Below are positions 34,642 to 43,186 of a DNA stretch of 64,000 nt, one piece after another (the stretch's first letter is position 1; every line of letters starts with the position of its first letter). The notes beneath the pieces are model-generated. The model had not been told where the DNA came from and searched no databases. It saw only the letters and a list, made by a program, of their open reading frames with translations. Both the position numbers and the translations under genes were made by a program. Source of the DNA: an uncultured Allomuricauda sp. (GTDB lineage Bacteria > Bacteroidota > Bacteroidia > Flavobacteriales > Flavobacteriaceae); the NCBI RefSeq assembly GCF_947495325.1, contig NZ_CANLYK010000002.1, positions 620,001 through 684,000 on the forward strand. Direction: 5' to 3'.

Positions 34642-35643
34642 CTAATCCAGCCTTTCGGTTAATTTTCTAAATACTTTTTTTGGATTTTTCTCTTGATACA
34701 GCACTTGGTATACCGCATTGATTATTGGTGTTTTGGATTTCTTCTCGTTCTTTTCATGCAAAAGATGTGCACTTTTGGTCGCATAATAACCTTCCGCAAC
34801 CATATTCATTTCCATCATTGCACTCTTCACGGTATACCCCTTGCCAATCATATTACCAAACATACGGTTACGGCTAAAAGTTGAGTAGCCTGTTACCAAT
34901 AAATCTCCCAAATAAGCCGAATTATTAATATTGCGCTTCATTTTGTAAACGCTATCTATAAATCGTTTCATTTCCCGTATCGCATTGCTCATCAATACGC
35001 TCTGAAAGTTATCTCCATAACCCAACCCGTGCGCAATACCTGCAGCAATGGCATAAATGTTTTTCAGCATGGCTGCGTACTCGGTACCAATAATATCATC
35101 AGAAATTTTTGTTCTGATATAATGGCTTTTCAACTCATTGGCCACCAATTCCGCTTTTGACTCATCGGCACACGCAATGGTGAGATAGGATAGACGTTCC
35201 AAAGCCACCTCCTCTGCATGGCAAGGGCCAGTAATGACCCCAATATTTTTGAACGGGATGTTATAGTTTTCATGAAAGTGTTCCCCAACGATCAATCCAC
35301 TTTCGGGAACAATTCCTTTAATAGCGGAAAAGATTATTTTGTTGGTCAAGGGAACTGTAAGCCCGCCTAGCTCACTTTCTAAAAAAGCCGAAGGGATTGC
35401 AAAAATAAGAATATCGGAAGATGCAACAATATGGTTAATGTCATTACTTAGTTCAAGCTTTGAAACATCGAACTGAACGGAACTTAAGTAATTGGGATTA
35501 TTGCCTTCATGATGCAAATGTGCAATAGCAGATTCGCTTCGCATATACCAGGCTATGTCTTCTAGATTTTCAGAAAGCATCTTTACCAACGCCGTTCCCC
35601 AACTACCTCCTCCTAAAATACCAAATCTAAGTTTGTCACCCAT
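34642..35643 (-). CDS. gpsA: NAD(P)H-dependent glycerol-3-phosphate dehydrogenase
   Basis: 333 residues, cytoplasmic. It reduces dihydroxyacetone phosphate to sn-glycerol-3-phosphate for phospholipid synthesis. The dinucleotide-binding motif GILGGGSWGTALVKML and the catalytic region GTEYAAMLKNIYAIAAGIAHGLGYGDN with the conserved Lys are clear. The length is normal. It lies in opposite orientation to the LytTR gene, whose stop is 2 bases away. Confidence 0.95.
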   Translation of the reverse strand: MGDKLRFGILGGGSWGTALVKMLSENLEDIAWYMRSESAIAHLHHEGNNPNYLSSVQFDVSKLELSNDINHIVASSDILIFAIPSAFLESELGGLTVPLTNKIIFSAIKGIVPESGLIVGEHFHENYNIPFKNIGVITGPCHAEEVALERLSYLTIACADESKAELVANELKSHYIRTKISDDIIGTEYAAMLKNIYAIAAGIAHGLGYGDNFQSVLMSNAIREMKRFIDSVYKMKRNINNSAYLGDLLVTGYSTFSRNRMFGNMIGKGYTVKSAMMEMNMVAEGYYATKSAHLLHEKNEKKSKTPIINAVYQVLYQEKNPKKVFRKLTERLD

Positions 35644-35767
35644 TTACAAGAATTAAAATGTAAAACTAAACATTCTAATAATTAGATTGTTAAATACTGA
35701 ATATCAATAATTTATGTTTTTTGGCATGGTGCTTGGTTTATGAGTATTGAATTGAAAAACCAGAAAT

Positions 35768-36691
35768 ATGAAAATTGGAAAACTACTATTCGGAATTGTA
35801 TTTATAGGCCTTTTGGCCAGCTCATGTTACACTGAAGTTGTATTTGAAGATGATTTTATAGAAGAATCGTCATATAATACAGCATTGGTATTGGAAGCCT
35901 ATGATTTATGGTACATTGATATAAATGAAACAAGGGGAAATGGGGAGGTTCCTTTTTTACAAAGTGCATTCACAATTTCCTTTGACCGTGGAGTCGTGTA
36001 TGCCAATAACAATATGGTTGGTATTGGTAAAACCGGAAATGGTTTGGGAATAGATGTAGGCTCATACGCTACATTGAATGGGGCGGTTGAGATAAACCAT
36101 GATATTGACAACCTGTGGTTGTTAGAGGTATTTGCTGTAAACAATAACACATTGGAACTGTATGATTCCCGTTCCAAAACATCCTATATATTGAGAGGGT
36201 ACCAGCGTTCTAATTTTGATTATGACATGGTTTTCTATGACAACATCACCTATTTTTTACAGGAATATGAAATTTGGGAAAAAACCTTTACCAGCGAGGT
36301 TGGCGCTATAAATGAGTTTGATGATGAAAATTACCTTCAATTTTTATCTGGGGATAATGGTGATTTTTTTAGGTCTTCAATTGATGGTAGTGGAATCCCA
36401 ATTTCAAACATACAATGGGATTATGAAGGCGATTTTGAGGTTTTTGATGTGATAAATGACGAGACATTGAAAACTTTAACACTGGATTATGACTTCTTGG
36501 GCAATGATTATTTTGAGCTCTACGTTATTAATGATAGTACTATTGAACTGTATCATGTTGATAGTGGAACGATATATGAATTTACAGGTAGAGGATACAT
36601 TCAATATTTAAAATCTGGAAGTAAAACAGGCAAAAAGCGTTCAAAAGTTAAAAATGCGACAATGAACGTTACAAGACAAAGAAAAATGTAA
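35768..36691 (+). CDS. Hypothetical lipoprotein
   Basis: 307 residues. Signal KIGKLLFGIVFIGLLASSC with Cys at about 20 is a clear lipoprotein leader. The mature protein is beta-rich, acidic and Tyr/Asp-heavy and appears to hold two similar modules (about 40-140, ending YILRGYQ, and 150-280, ending YEFTGRGY), each with an LELYDSRS or IELYHVDSG strand. A basic tail (GSKTGKKRSKVKN) ends it. Proteins of this kind are sometimes labelled nicotinic acid mononucleotide adenyltransferase in flavobacteria, which the sequence does not support. A strong terminator follows. Confidence 0.75.
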   Translation: MKIGKLLFGIVFIGLLASSCYTEVVFEDDFIEESSYNTALVLEAYDLWYIDINETRGNGEVPFLQSAFTISFDRGVVYANNNMVGIGKTGNGLGIDVGSYATLNGAVEINHDIDNLWLLEVFAVNNNTLELYDSRSKTSYILRGYQRSNFDYDMVFYDNITYFLQEYEIWEKTFTSEVGAINEFDDENYLQFLSGDNGDFFRSSIDGSGIPISNIQWDYEGDFEVFDVINDETLKTLTLDYDFLGNDYFELYVINDSTIELYHVDSGTIYEFTGRGYIQYLKSGSKTGKKRSKVKNATMNVTRQRKM

Positions 36692-36748
36692 GGAAGAACT
36701 TTAGTGTTCGACTATATAGACAAGTTTTTTGGTTGGTTATTTAGTTTA

Positions 36749-36788
36749 GAGCCGCCTCAAGCAATTAGCTTGGGGCGGCTCTTTTTTT
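36749..36788 (+). terminator. Strong intrinsic terminator after the lipoprotein gene
   Basis: A 14-bp stem with one G-U pair (GAGCCGCCTCAAG / CTTGGGGCGGCTC, closed by C-G) and the loop AATTA, followed by seven T. It ends the lipoprotein transcript before the third SulP gene. Confidence 0.92.
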
Positions 36789-36895
36789 AGATTTCAATAC
36801 TGCTATAAAGCAGTTAAGAATTTTGTAATTCTCCGCGTATTAATTATATAATCTTTAATTCTTTGCGTATATGGTGTCAAGCCAAGGATTTATGG

Positions 36896-36903
36896 TATTT
36901 TTG
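36896..36903 (+). promoter_or_regulatory. Putative -7 box (TATTTTTG) for the third SulP gene
   Basis: TATTTTTG matches TAnnTTTG, 18 bases before ATG 36922; the -33 position reads GTG (2 of 3 bases match). It implies a short leader of about 10 bases. Confidence 0.45.
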
Positions 36904-36921
36904 CGCCCTTAAAATCAGGAG

Positions 36922-38502
36922 ATGAAAAAATATCTAAATCTTTTTGACTTTTCCCAAAAGGTGAACTATCGTACCGAAGTTTTATCCGGTCTTACAGTAG
37001 CCTTGGCACTCGTACCCGAAGCAATTGCTTTTGCACTGATTCCGGGGTTCTCACCCTTAACCGGTTTGTATGCTGCTTTCGTATTGGCGTTGGTTACCTC
37101 AATCCTTGGAGGACGTCCAGGGATGATTTCTGGTGCTACGGGTGCAGTTGCGGTTATTTTTGTTGGCTTGATTTTAGAGCTTAAACGTACTTTTCCTGGA
37201 ATAGAACCTACGACTATTTTAAACTATGTTTTTGCCACGGTCATCATTGCCGGGGTCATTCAAATTTTGGCTGGACTGCTCCGTTTGGGAAAATTTATTC
37301 GTTTAGTACCGCATCCGGTAATGTTCGGATTTGTAAACGGGTTGGCCATTATTATTTTCATGGCCCAGTTTCCTAATTTTTATCAAAAGGGAACAGACGA
37401 ACTGCTGTCCGGAGCTTCTATGTACACTATGTTGGGGTTAACATTATTGACCATGCTCATTATATGGGGCTTTCCAAAAATCACAAAGGCTGTTCCTTCA
37501 TCCTTATTGGCCATTATTGTTGTTTCAGCAATTGTTATTGGTTTTGGAGTTGACACACTGACTGTAGCTGATACCATTCAAGAAGGAGAAAGTATCAAAG
37601 GAGGTTTTCCTCCCTTGTCCATTCCAAACATTCCCTTGACCTGGGAAACGTTTTTAATCATAATTCCATATGCGGGAATCGTAGCAGGAGTTGGCTTGAT
37701 TGAAAGTTTATTGACCCTTAATATTATTGATGAAATAACAGAAACCCGCGGTAGTGGAAACAAAGAATGTGTTGCCCAGGGTACCGCTAATATTTTATCT
37801 GGATTCTTATCAGGTATGGGTGGTTGTGCTATGATAGGGCAGAGTTTAATCAACACTTCATCAGGAGCACGAGCACGACTTTCTGGAATTACCGCAGCAG
37901 TAATGTTATTGGTATTTATCATGTTTGGCAGTAGCCTGATTGAACAATTACCCATGGCCGCTCTGGTTGGATTAATGTTTATGGTTGCTATTGGGACTTT
38001 TGAATGGGCCAGTTTTAAAACATTTCGGAAAATGCCAAATTCAGATGTCATCGTAATGGTTTTGGTGACTTTGATTACGGCCATTACCCATAATCTTGCC
38101 GTTGCGGTTTTATTGGGAGTTATTATTTCGGCCTTGGCATATTCCTGGGAGAATGCAAAACGCATTCGGGCTAGAAAACATACAGATGAAAACGGGGTAA
38201 AGCATTATGAAATCTATGGTCCCCTATTCTTTGGGTCCACTACACTATTTGCTGAAAAATTTGACATTCAAAATGACCCAAGTGAAGTAATCATTGATTT
38301 TCAAGAAAGCCGTGTAGCCGATATGTCCGGTATTGAAGCTTTGAACAAGATTACGGAACGCTACGCCAAAGCAGGCAAGAAAGTACATCTACGGCATTTG
38401 AGCAAGGATTGTATCCGCTTATTAAAAAATGCTGAAGATATTATTGAGGTTAATATGCTGGAAGACCCAACCTATAAAGTGGTTGTGGACAAGCTAAACT
38501 AG
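36922..38502 (+). CDS. SulP family anion transporter with STAS domain
   Basis: 526 residues. SulP core with the N-terminal pattern VLSGLTVALALVPEAIAFALIPG and ISGATGAVAVIF, about 11-12 membrane helices, then a STAS domain (about 425-520, VIIDFQESRVADMSGIEALNKI with the conserved Ser-Gly). It is the third SulP in the window and is more like plain sulfate/anion SulP proteins than the two beside the carbonic anhydrase. It is monocistronic and ends 5 bases from a convergent gene. Confidence 0.92.
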   Translation: MKKYLNLFDFSQKVNYRTEVLSGLTVALALVPEAIAFALIPGFSPLTGLYAAFVLALVTSILGGRPGMISGATGAVAVIFVGLILELKRTFPGIEPTTILNYVFATVIIAGVIQILAGLLRLGKFIRLVPHPVMFGFVNGLAIIIFMAQFPNFYQKGTDELLSGASMYTMLGLTLLTMLIIWGFPKITKAVPSSLLAIIVVSAIVIGFGVDTLTVADTIQEGESIKGGFPPLSIPNIPLTWETFLIIIPYAGIVAGVGLIESLLTLNIIDEITETRGSGNKECVAQGTANILSGFLSGMGGCAMIGQSLINTSSGARARLSGITAAVMLLVFIMFGSSLIEQLPMAALVGLMFMVAIGTFEWASFKTFRKMPNSDVIVMVLVTLITAITHNLAVAVLLGVIISALAYSWENAKRIRARKHTDENGVKHYEIYGPLFFGSTTLFAEKFDIQNDPSEVIIDFQESRVADMSGIEALNKITERYAKAGKKVHLRHLSKDCIRLLKNAEDIIEVNMLEDPTYKVVVDKLN

Positions 38503-38507
38503 AGCGG

Positions 38508-39095
38508 CTATTCTCTCAATCTACCGTTAAAAACGCTCACCTTTGGGTTTATAGGATTGCCAGAAGCTCTTCGCATCATGGTAATTTGGCCTGCATGGTA
38601 AATACAATCGGATAACATTCCATTGATCATGTTCCAATAGGGGTATGGGGTTTGATTTTCTCCGCGTTGAAAAATGACCTTAAAATCCTTAAAATCGTCA
38701 GCAGTTGCACCAGCCATTGCTTGGCTTGCGGCTTGAAGATTTTTTAAGGTCCTTTCTCGCAAGTCTTTATAGGTGAGTTCTGCAATATCCATAGGACGAA
38801 CATTGGGTTGGGATTTGGGGGCATTCTTAATCATTTCAGACATGCCATAGATGTGCTGAAGGGTTTCAAAAATGGTTCTCCCATCTTCAGACACCTTATA
38901 GTCCAAATCTTTTTGGGTCAATCCTTCGGTGGCCCAGTAGAATCTAAAGCCAAGACCGTCTATCATTCTGGCCACTACATTTCCAGAACCATAATCTTCA
39001 GGATAATCTGGGATTTGATGATAGGGAAGTTCCATATTTTGTGCTTGAAGATTACTTGCTAAAATAAATATTGAGAGGGCTAAAAGGTTTTTCAT
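38508..39095 (-). CDS. Secreted DinB-like protein
   Basis: 195 residues from ATG 39095, which gives a proper signal peptide (KNLLALSIFILASNLQAQ); the open frame reaches 39137. The mature part has the DinB four-helix pattern with FETLQHIYGMSEM and DCIYHAGQITMMRRA, giving His residues suited to a metal site. DinB proteins are usually cytoplasmic thiol-metal enzymes; an exported one is less usual but known in Bacteroidota. Cotranscription with the two secreted-protein genes upstream is likely. Confidence 0.82.
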   Translation of the reverse strand: MKNLLALSIFILASNLQAQNMELPYHQIPDYPEDYGSGNVVARMIDGLGFRFYWATEGLTQKDLDYKVSEDGRTIFETLQHIYGMSEMIKNAPKSQPNVRPMDIAELTYKDLRERTLKNLQAASQAMAGATADDFKDFKVIFQRGENQTPYPYWNMINGMLSDCIYHAGQITMMRRASGNPINPKVSVFNGRLRE

Positions 39096-39105
39096 AAAAT
39101 GAGAA

Positions 39106-39459
39106 TTATTCAATGCATCCTTTGTAAAAAGGTGCATAAGGATGTATTTCTAATGTAAAAAGTTTGTTTTGGATGGCAAGGTCTTGTTGTAGCATTTCCT
39201 CAATCGTTTTAAAATCCTTTGCCTTTAAAACCAACATGCCTGTATCACTATAGCGCGCTCCAGTTACAATTACCGAATCCTTTCGTAATTGGGATAAAAA
39301 ACTGGAATGCTCCTTAAAATAGTGTTGCTCCCCAGGGGATTTTTCAGCATCCCAATTTTCCCCAACCGTGTACAGCGCAACAAAATATTGATCAGTTTTT
39401 TGGTTGGTTTCTTGGGCAAGAATAAAGAATGGATAAAGTAAAAAAAGTAAAACTCTCAT
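39106..39459 (-). CDS. Exported YciI-like protein
   Basis: 117 residues with a signal peptide (RVLLFLLYPFFILA). The rest fits the YciI/YCII-related dimeric alpha-beta barrel: FVALYTVGENWDAEKSPGEQHYFKEHSSFL, with His residues at the places of the putative active site, and ARYSDTGMLVLKAKDFKTIEEML. The family has poorly known chemistry. It sits 10 bases before the DinB start and 27 bases after the stop of the lipocalin-like gene. Confidence 0.75.
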   Translation of the reverse strand: MRVLLFLLYPFFILAQETNQKTDQYFVALYTVGENWDAEKSPGEQHYFKEHSSFLSQLRKDSVIVTGARYSDTGMLVLKAKDFKTIEEMLQQDLAIQNKLFTLEIHPYAPFYKGCIE

Positions 39460-39486
39460 ACGCTATAAATTAATGATGATACTAGC

Positions 39487-40206
39487 CTATTTCATTGATT
39501 TTCGCTTACTCCAAACCTCATAAATCGGCTGTCCCTTGCTACTTAAACCAGAATGGTGCCAATCGCCATCTTTTAATTCAAAATTAAACTCAAGACTAGC
39601 CCCAACTCTAGAATTATCTTTTGAAAAGAACTCTATATTCTCTGTGTACTTTCCATCGATCGTGGTGTAGCTCCCTCCACCAGTACCCATAAATTGTTTT
39701 GTTTCAGTATTATATGCAATCCATTGAAAACGGGTTCCAGATAAAATTTTCATCGTTTTTCTAGGACGACTGGTATCCCGCGATTGAAGTTCACCATTTC
39801 GTTTTCTGCCTGACATTATCCATGCACTGGAAAGCAGTCCCGGAGTGCCATTATCAATACGTGTCCAAACCCGATTGGAATCTTTAGTTTTCAATTTGTT
39901 TTCAGATAAATCAATTTCAAAAGATACTTGGGTACCTACCCTTTCAGGAGATTTGGTATCAAATTCAACAGTTTCGGTAATAGTACTGCCATTAAGAAAC
40001 CATTCACCCCCATTCGTGTCCATAAAAGCTCCTGTCTTAACATCGAACCAAGTGGAAACTTGATGCCCTTCAGAGAATATGACTACGTTTTTGATTTGTT
40101 GACCTTCTTTGTCAGTTCCGGTACTTTCCCATGCTCCCAATAAGGCTTGAGCTTGGATTGAAGCACAGAACCCTAGGGCAAGGATAACCAATGACATCTT
40201 TTTCAT
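39487..40206 (-). CDS. Secreted protein with two lipocalin-like repeats
   Basis: 239 residues: signal peptide (to about 19) and two similar halves. Each half starts with a Trp strand (LLGAWESTGTDKEGQ; LLSSAWIMSGRKRNGE), then FMDTNGGEWFL / FMGTGGGSYTT and TETVEFDTKSPERVGTQVSF / TENIEFFSKDNSRVGASLEF. This repeat suggests an internal duplication of a small lipocalin-like barrel. No ligand can be deduced. It is the first of three leftward genes for exported proteins. Confidence 0.75.
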   Translation of the reverse strand: MKKMSLVILALGFCASIQAQALLGAWESTGTDKEGQQIKNVVIFSEGHQVSTWFDVKTGAFMDTNGGEWFLNGSTITETVEFDTKSPERVGTQVSFEIDLSENKLKTKDSNRVWTRIDNGTPGLLSSAWIMSGRKRNGELQSRDTSRPRKTMKILSGTRFQWIAYNTETKQFMGTGGGSYTTIDGKYTENIEFFSKDNSRVGASLEFNFELKDGDWHHSGLSSKGQPIYEVWSKRKSMK

Positions 40207-40265
40207 AATAATTGATTTTCAGCTAACGTAGCAATACCAATCCATATACCGTAGAACGATATGTT

Positions 40266-40745
40266 TTACAGCGTACGTAAATACTCAGCCAAATCACGGG
40301 CTTCTGCTTCGCTCAAATTTTGATTGAGCATTATAGCATTATTATATTCCTTTAACAAGGCTTTGGCAATGGGATCTTCACGAAGCATCTTGTCAGGGTT
40401 CAGAATCATGTTCATAACCCATTCTGGGCTCCGGCGTTCGTATACACCCTCCATTGCAGGGCCTATCATTCGCTGATCCACCATATGGCACGCTACACAA
40501 ATAGCATTGAATTTGGCTTCGCCACGAGCTGCCATTTCAGTGTCTACTTCATCAGCGAAGGAAACTGATTTTATTGGGCCAATTCCTTTGTTGGTCAAAT
40601 CTACGGGCACACCTTCAGTAGTTTGTGCTTTTTTCTCTTCGGTTTTGGTTCTACTTACCTCAAAACCTTCTTTTTTCTCTTCTTTTTTTCCACCACAGCT
40701 TGCTAGAAAGGCACCCAATGCCAAGAATAGGAATAGTTTTTTCAT
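40266..40745 (-). CDS. Lipoprotein c-type cytochrome
   Basis: 159 residues. Lipoprotein signal (KKLFLFLALGAFLASC), a charged Lys/Glu-rich linker (about 18-45) and a single haem-c domain with CVACH (C83, C86, H87). Several Met residues (M98, M118, M138) could give the distal ligand. It should carry electrons in the periplasm from an outer- or inner-membrane anchor. No oxidase gene is adjacent. Confidence 0.9.
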   Translation of the reverse strand: MKKLFLFLALGAFLASCGGKKEEKKEGFEVSRTKTEEKKAQTTEGVPVDLTNKGIGPIKSVSFADEVDTEMAARGEAKFNAICVACHMVDQRMIGPAMEGVYERRSPEWVMNMILNPDKMLREDPIAKALLKEYNNAIMLNQNLSEAEARDLAEYLRTL

Positions 40746-40856
40746 TTTGTTTAGCTCTTTGTAATTTGATGTATTTGCAGCTACTAAGATAGTTAATTAG
40801 CGACGAATTTTCCTTTGATTTTGTTAAGCTTTAATCAATTGGGGTCCGAAATCGAT

Positions 40857-41816
40857 TTAGTTGGAAGCAAAGAATTCCAAAGCCCTTATTTCTGTATGGG
40901 TAGTATTGTTTTTACCCCAAAAGCCAACATGCCCTCCATAACTGGGAGCCTCCAAATAAATGTTTTGATTTTTTTCCGCTTCGCGGAACGGATAGCATTC
41001 ATTCCCCAAAAAAGAATCATTCTTTGCATTAATGATAAGGCTTGGCACATTTATATTGGGCAAAAACTGTTTGGAACTGCATTGCGCATAGTAGTCAAAT
41101 GCGTCTTTAAAATTATGCGCCTTACTCGTATAAATATCATCAAAATCCTTTAGGGTTTTAATGCGAGCAATATCAGTATCCGATACAAGTTCAGGAAACA
41201 GAAGTTGCTTCTGTTTAAGCTTGGCGATGAGGTTTTTTTTAAACCGGCTGGCGTATAAAATATTTTTAGGCTTCAACAACTCCAAACATGAATCTTGCAG
41301 ATTGCATGGTACAGAAATAGCAACGGCTCTCTTAACTTCATTTGGCACCTGGTTTCCTTCTCCTAAATATTTGAGCAGTAAATTTCCGCCCAAACTGAAA
41401 CCTTTTAGATAGATTTCTGAATAATTTCTGGTTCTTATAATATGATTTAAAACTTCATTAAGATCCTCGGTCGCACCAGAATGATAAGATTTGTATAATA
41501 TATTGGGCTCACCACTACACCCACGATAGTTGATTGCACAAGCATCAAATCCGTTTTTATTAAAGAGTTTAGCGCTGCCGATAATATAAGGACGTTGTGC
41601 ATCGCCTTCAAGTCCATGGAGTAGAACAACCAATTTTTGGGTAGGAAGAGAAGATTCACTCCAATCCAAATCCAGAAAATCTCCATCCTCCAAAATGAGC
41701 CTTTCCCTTTTTTGAATGACATCGAAAACTTTTCTAACAAGGCCGGCATAAACAGTGGACAAATGCCCATTTCTAAAGAAAAGAGGGGGATGATAACTTG
41801 AAGAAACCTGGGGCAT
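40857..41816 (-). CDS. YheT-like alpha/beta hydrolase
   Basis: 319 residues, cytoplasmic. HGLEGDAQRPY gives the oxyanion segment, GFSLGGNLLLKYLGE the nucleophile elbow, NAKNDSFLG the acid and SYGGHVGFWG the His. This matches the YheT/EMB8 family of esterase-like hydrolases, whose substrates are unclear. Its ATG overlaps the bestrophin stop as TAATG, so the two proteins are made together. Confidence 0.9.
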   Translation of the reverse strand: MPQVSSSYHPPLFFRNGHLSTVYAGLVRKVFDVIQKRERLILEDGDFLDLDWSESSLPTQKLVVLLHGLEGDAQRPYIIGSAKLFNKNGFDACAINYRGCSGEPNILYKSYHSGATEDLNEVLNHIIRTRNYSEIYLKGFSLGGNLLLKYLGEGNQVPNEVKRAVAISVPCNLQDSCLELLKPKNILYASRFKKNLIAKLKQKQLLFPELVSDTDIARIKTLKDFDDIYTSKAHNFKDAFDYYAQCSSKQFLPNINVPSLIINAKNDSFLGNECYPFREAEKNQNIYLEAPSYGGHVGFWGKNNTTHTEIRALEFFASN

Positions 41817-42817
41817 TAATACAAAATGTTGTGCTGTGGTTTTATCTTTTCTGGTAGGTTTTGCTCATCAAGCATATCCCTTAAATCAATTTCTATGGTC
41901 CTGCACAAAGCCGTCATGGGGACATCGTTAATACGACCCTCAAATGGGTCTTCACTATTGCTTCCAACCTTATCCATGGTAATAAACATCCATGAGATTA
42001 AAACTGAAAAGAAAATCATTAAGACGATATACCACCAGTTATGGCCAACTTGCAATTCTAACAATTGGGTTTCAAAAACATTAAGAAGTCCAAAAGGAAG
42101 TAGTAAGATAAAAATCCAAGTGAATAAAGTGCTGAAATGCGCATATTGTCTTGGGAAAGGTGTGTTTTTTATACGTTCACATTTTCCTTGAAGATTGTAC
42201 ATCTCCTCTAAATTACTATGAAAGACTTGCTTATCAAATTCTGTTATTTTTCCTTCTTGCAATAATTTTTTCAAGTGCAAACCTTGTTTTTTTATGAGAT
42301 GGGTTGCAACATTCTTTCTGTTTTCTAAACCGTCTACCTCTTCGGGTGACAAAAACATGTCCATTCCATTGCAAACAGGATTCCGCTCGCCATGCCTATC
42401 AAATAAGCGTTCAACCGCCCTGTTTTCCTTAATAGAAAAACTTGTTGGTTGCCTCAATTGAATTCGCAGTGCATTAATCCATGCGATATGTCTATAAATC
42501 AATGTAATTTGCGCATTTCTATCATCTTCAACAAAACTTAATACATTATTTGCCCAAGTACGAGAATAGTTGACAATGCCTCCCCATATTTTTCGTCCTT
42601 CCCAAAAACGATCATAGCTTTGGCTGTTTTTAAAACCAATATAAAAAGCAACTGCAATACCGATAACGGACAGCGGTTGAAAAGGAATATCTATATGTTT
42701 CCAATCTAGGGAATGGTATAGAAAAAAAATAATCCCGGCATAGAGGGTGAAAAAGATTAGGTTTTTCCAGGCATATCTTAAAATGATACCCCAACTAATA
42801 TTTCTTTTAATGTACAT
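41816..42817 (-). CDS. Bestrophin family ion channel
   Basis: 333 residues. The N terminus YIKRNISWGIILRYAWKNLIFFTLYAG and the segment FQPLSVIGIAVAFYIGFKNSQSYDRFWEGRKIWGGIVNYSRTW are the bacterial bestrophin/UPF0187 signature. Four membrane helices are apparent. These pentameric channels conduct chloride or other ions. It is divergent from the zinc-finger gene, with an AT-rich inverted repeat between them, and translationally coupled to the downstream hydrolase. Confidence 0.93.
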   Translation of the reverse strand: MYIKRNISWGIILRYAWKNLIFFTLYAGIIFFLYHSLDWKHIDIPFQPLSVIGIAVAFYIGFKNSQSYDRFWEGRKIWGGIVNYSRTWANNVLSFVEDDRNAQITLIYRHIAWINALRIQLRQPTSFSIKENRAVERLFDRHGERNPVCNGMDMFLSPEEVDGLENRKNVATHLIKKQGLHLKKLLQEGKITEFDKQVFHSNLEEMYNLQGKCERIKNTPFPRQYAHFSTLFTWIFILLLPFGLLNVFETQLLELQVGHNWWYIVLMIFFSVLISWMFITMDKVGSNSEDPFEGRINDVPMTALCRTIEIDLRDMLDEQNLPEKIKPQHNILY

Positions 42818-42826
42818 GTTGGTTGA

Positions 42827-42847
42827 TTAAGTACTAAAAATACTTAA
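42827..42847. promoter_or_regulatory. AT-rich inverted repeat between divergent genes
   Basis: TTAAGTA (42827-42833) and TACTTAA (42841-42847), 7-bp arms with a 7-base spacer, lie between the divergent bestrophin and zinc-finger genes. It is low in GC and may be chance; an operator is possible. Confidence 0.25.
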
Positions 42848-42907
42848 ATCTTTCATATTTGTCTTTAGCTTAAAATTTAAAAGTAAAGTTTGTCGTATTT
42901 TTAAGAT

Positions 42908-43183
42908 ATGGGGCTACGTGTAAAAAAATGCGAACATCTTCAAGCTGTTTCTAAAGTAAAAAAGGCAACCGAATACCAATGTGAAGAATGTGTAAAAATA
43001 GGTGATACATGGGTGCATTTGCGCACCTGCCAAGAATGCGGAACAACTTTGTGTTGTGACAGCTCATCAAACAAACATGCTAGCAAACATGCCAGTTCTC
43101 ATAGCCACCCTGTAATCAGCTCTGCCGAACCCAACGAAAATTGGATGTGGTGTTACGTTCATGAATCAATCGCTAAATATTAA
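42908..43183 (+). CDS. UBP-type zinc finger protein
   Basis: 91 residues, almost wholly one zinc-binding domain of the ubiquitin-protease ZnF-UBP type: C8xH10, C25xxC28, C41xxC44, C49, H57, H61 and H65/H67, with WVHLRTCQECGTTLCC. In eukaryotes the domain binds the C-terminal Gly-Gly of ubiquitin; bacteria lack ubiquitin, so the ligand here is unknown. The stop is 3 bases before the next ATG, so the protein is made with the flavoprotein downstream and may be its partner. Confidence 0.9.
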   Translation: MGLRVKKCEHLQAVSKVKKATEYQCEECVKIGDTWVHLRTCQECGTTLCCDSSSNKHASKHASSHSHPVISSAEPNENWMWCYVHESIAKY

Positions 43184-43186
43184 AAA

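Noticed and set aside
37578..38165. Long 195-residue frame on the minus strand inside the third SulP gene
   Set aside because: It is a shadow of the SulP frame: no domain, no start context, and codon positions mirror the real gene.
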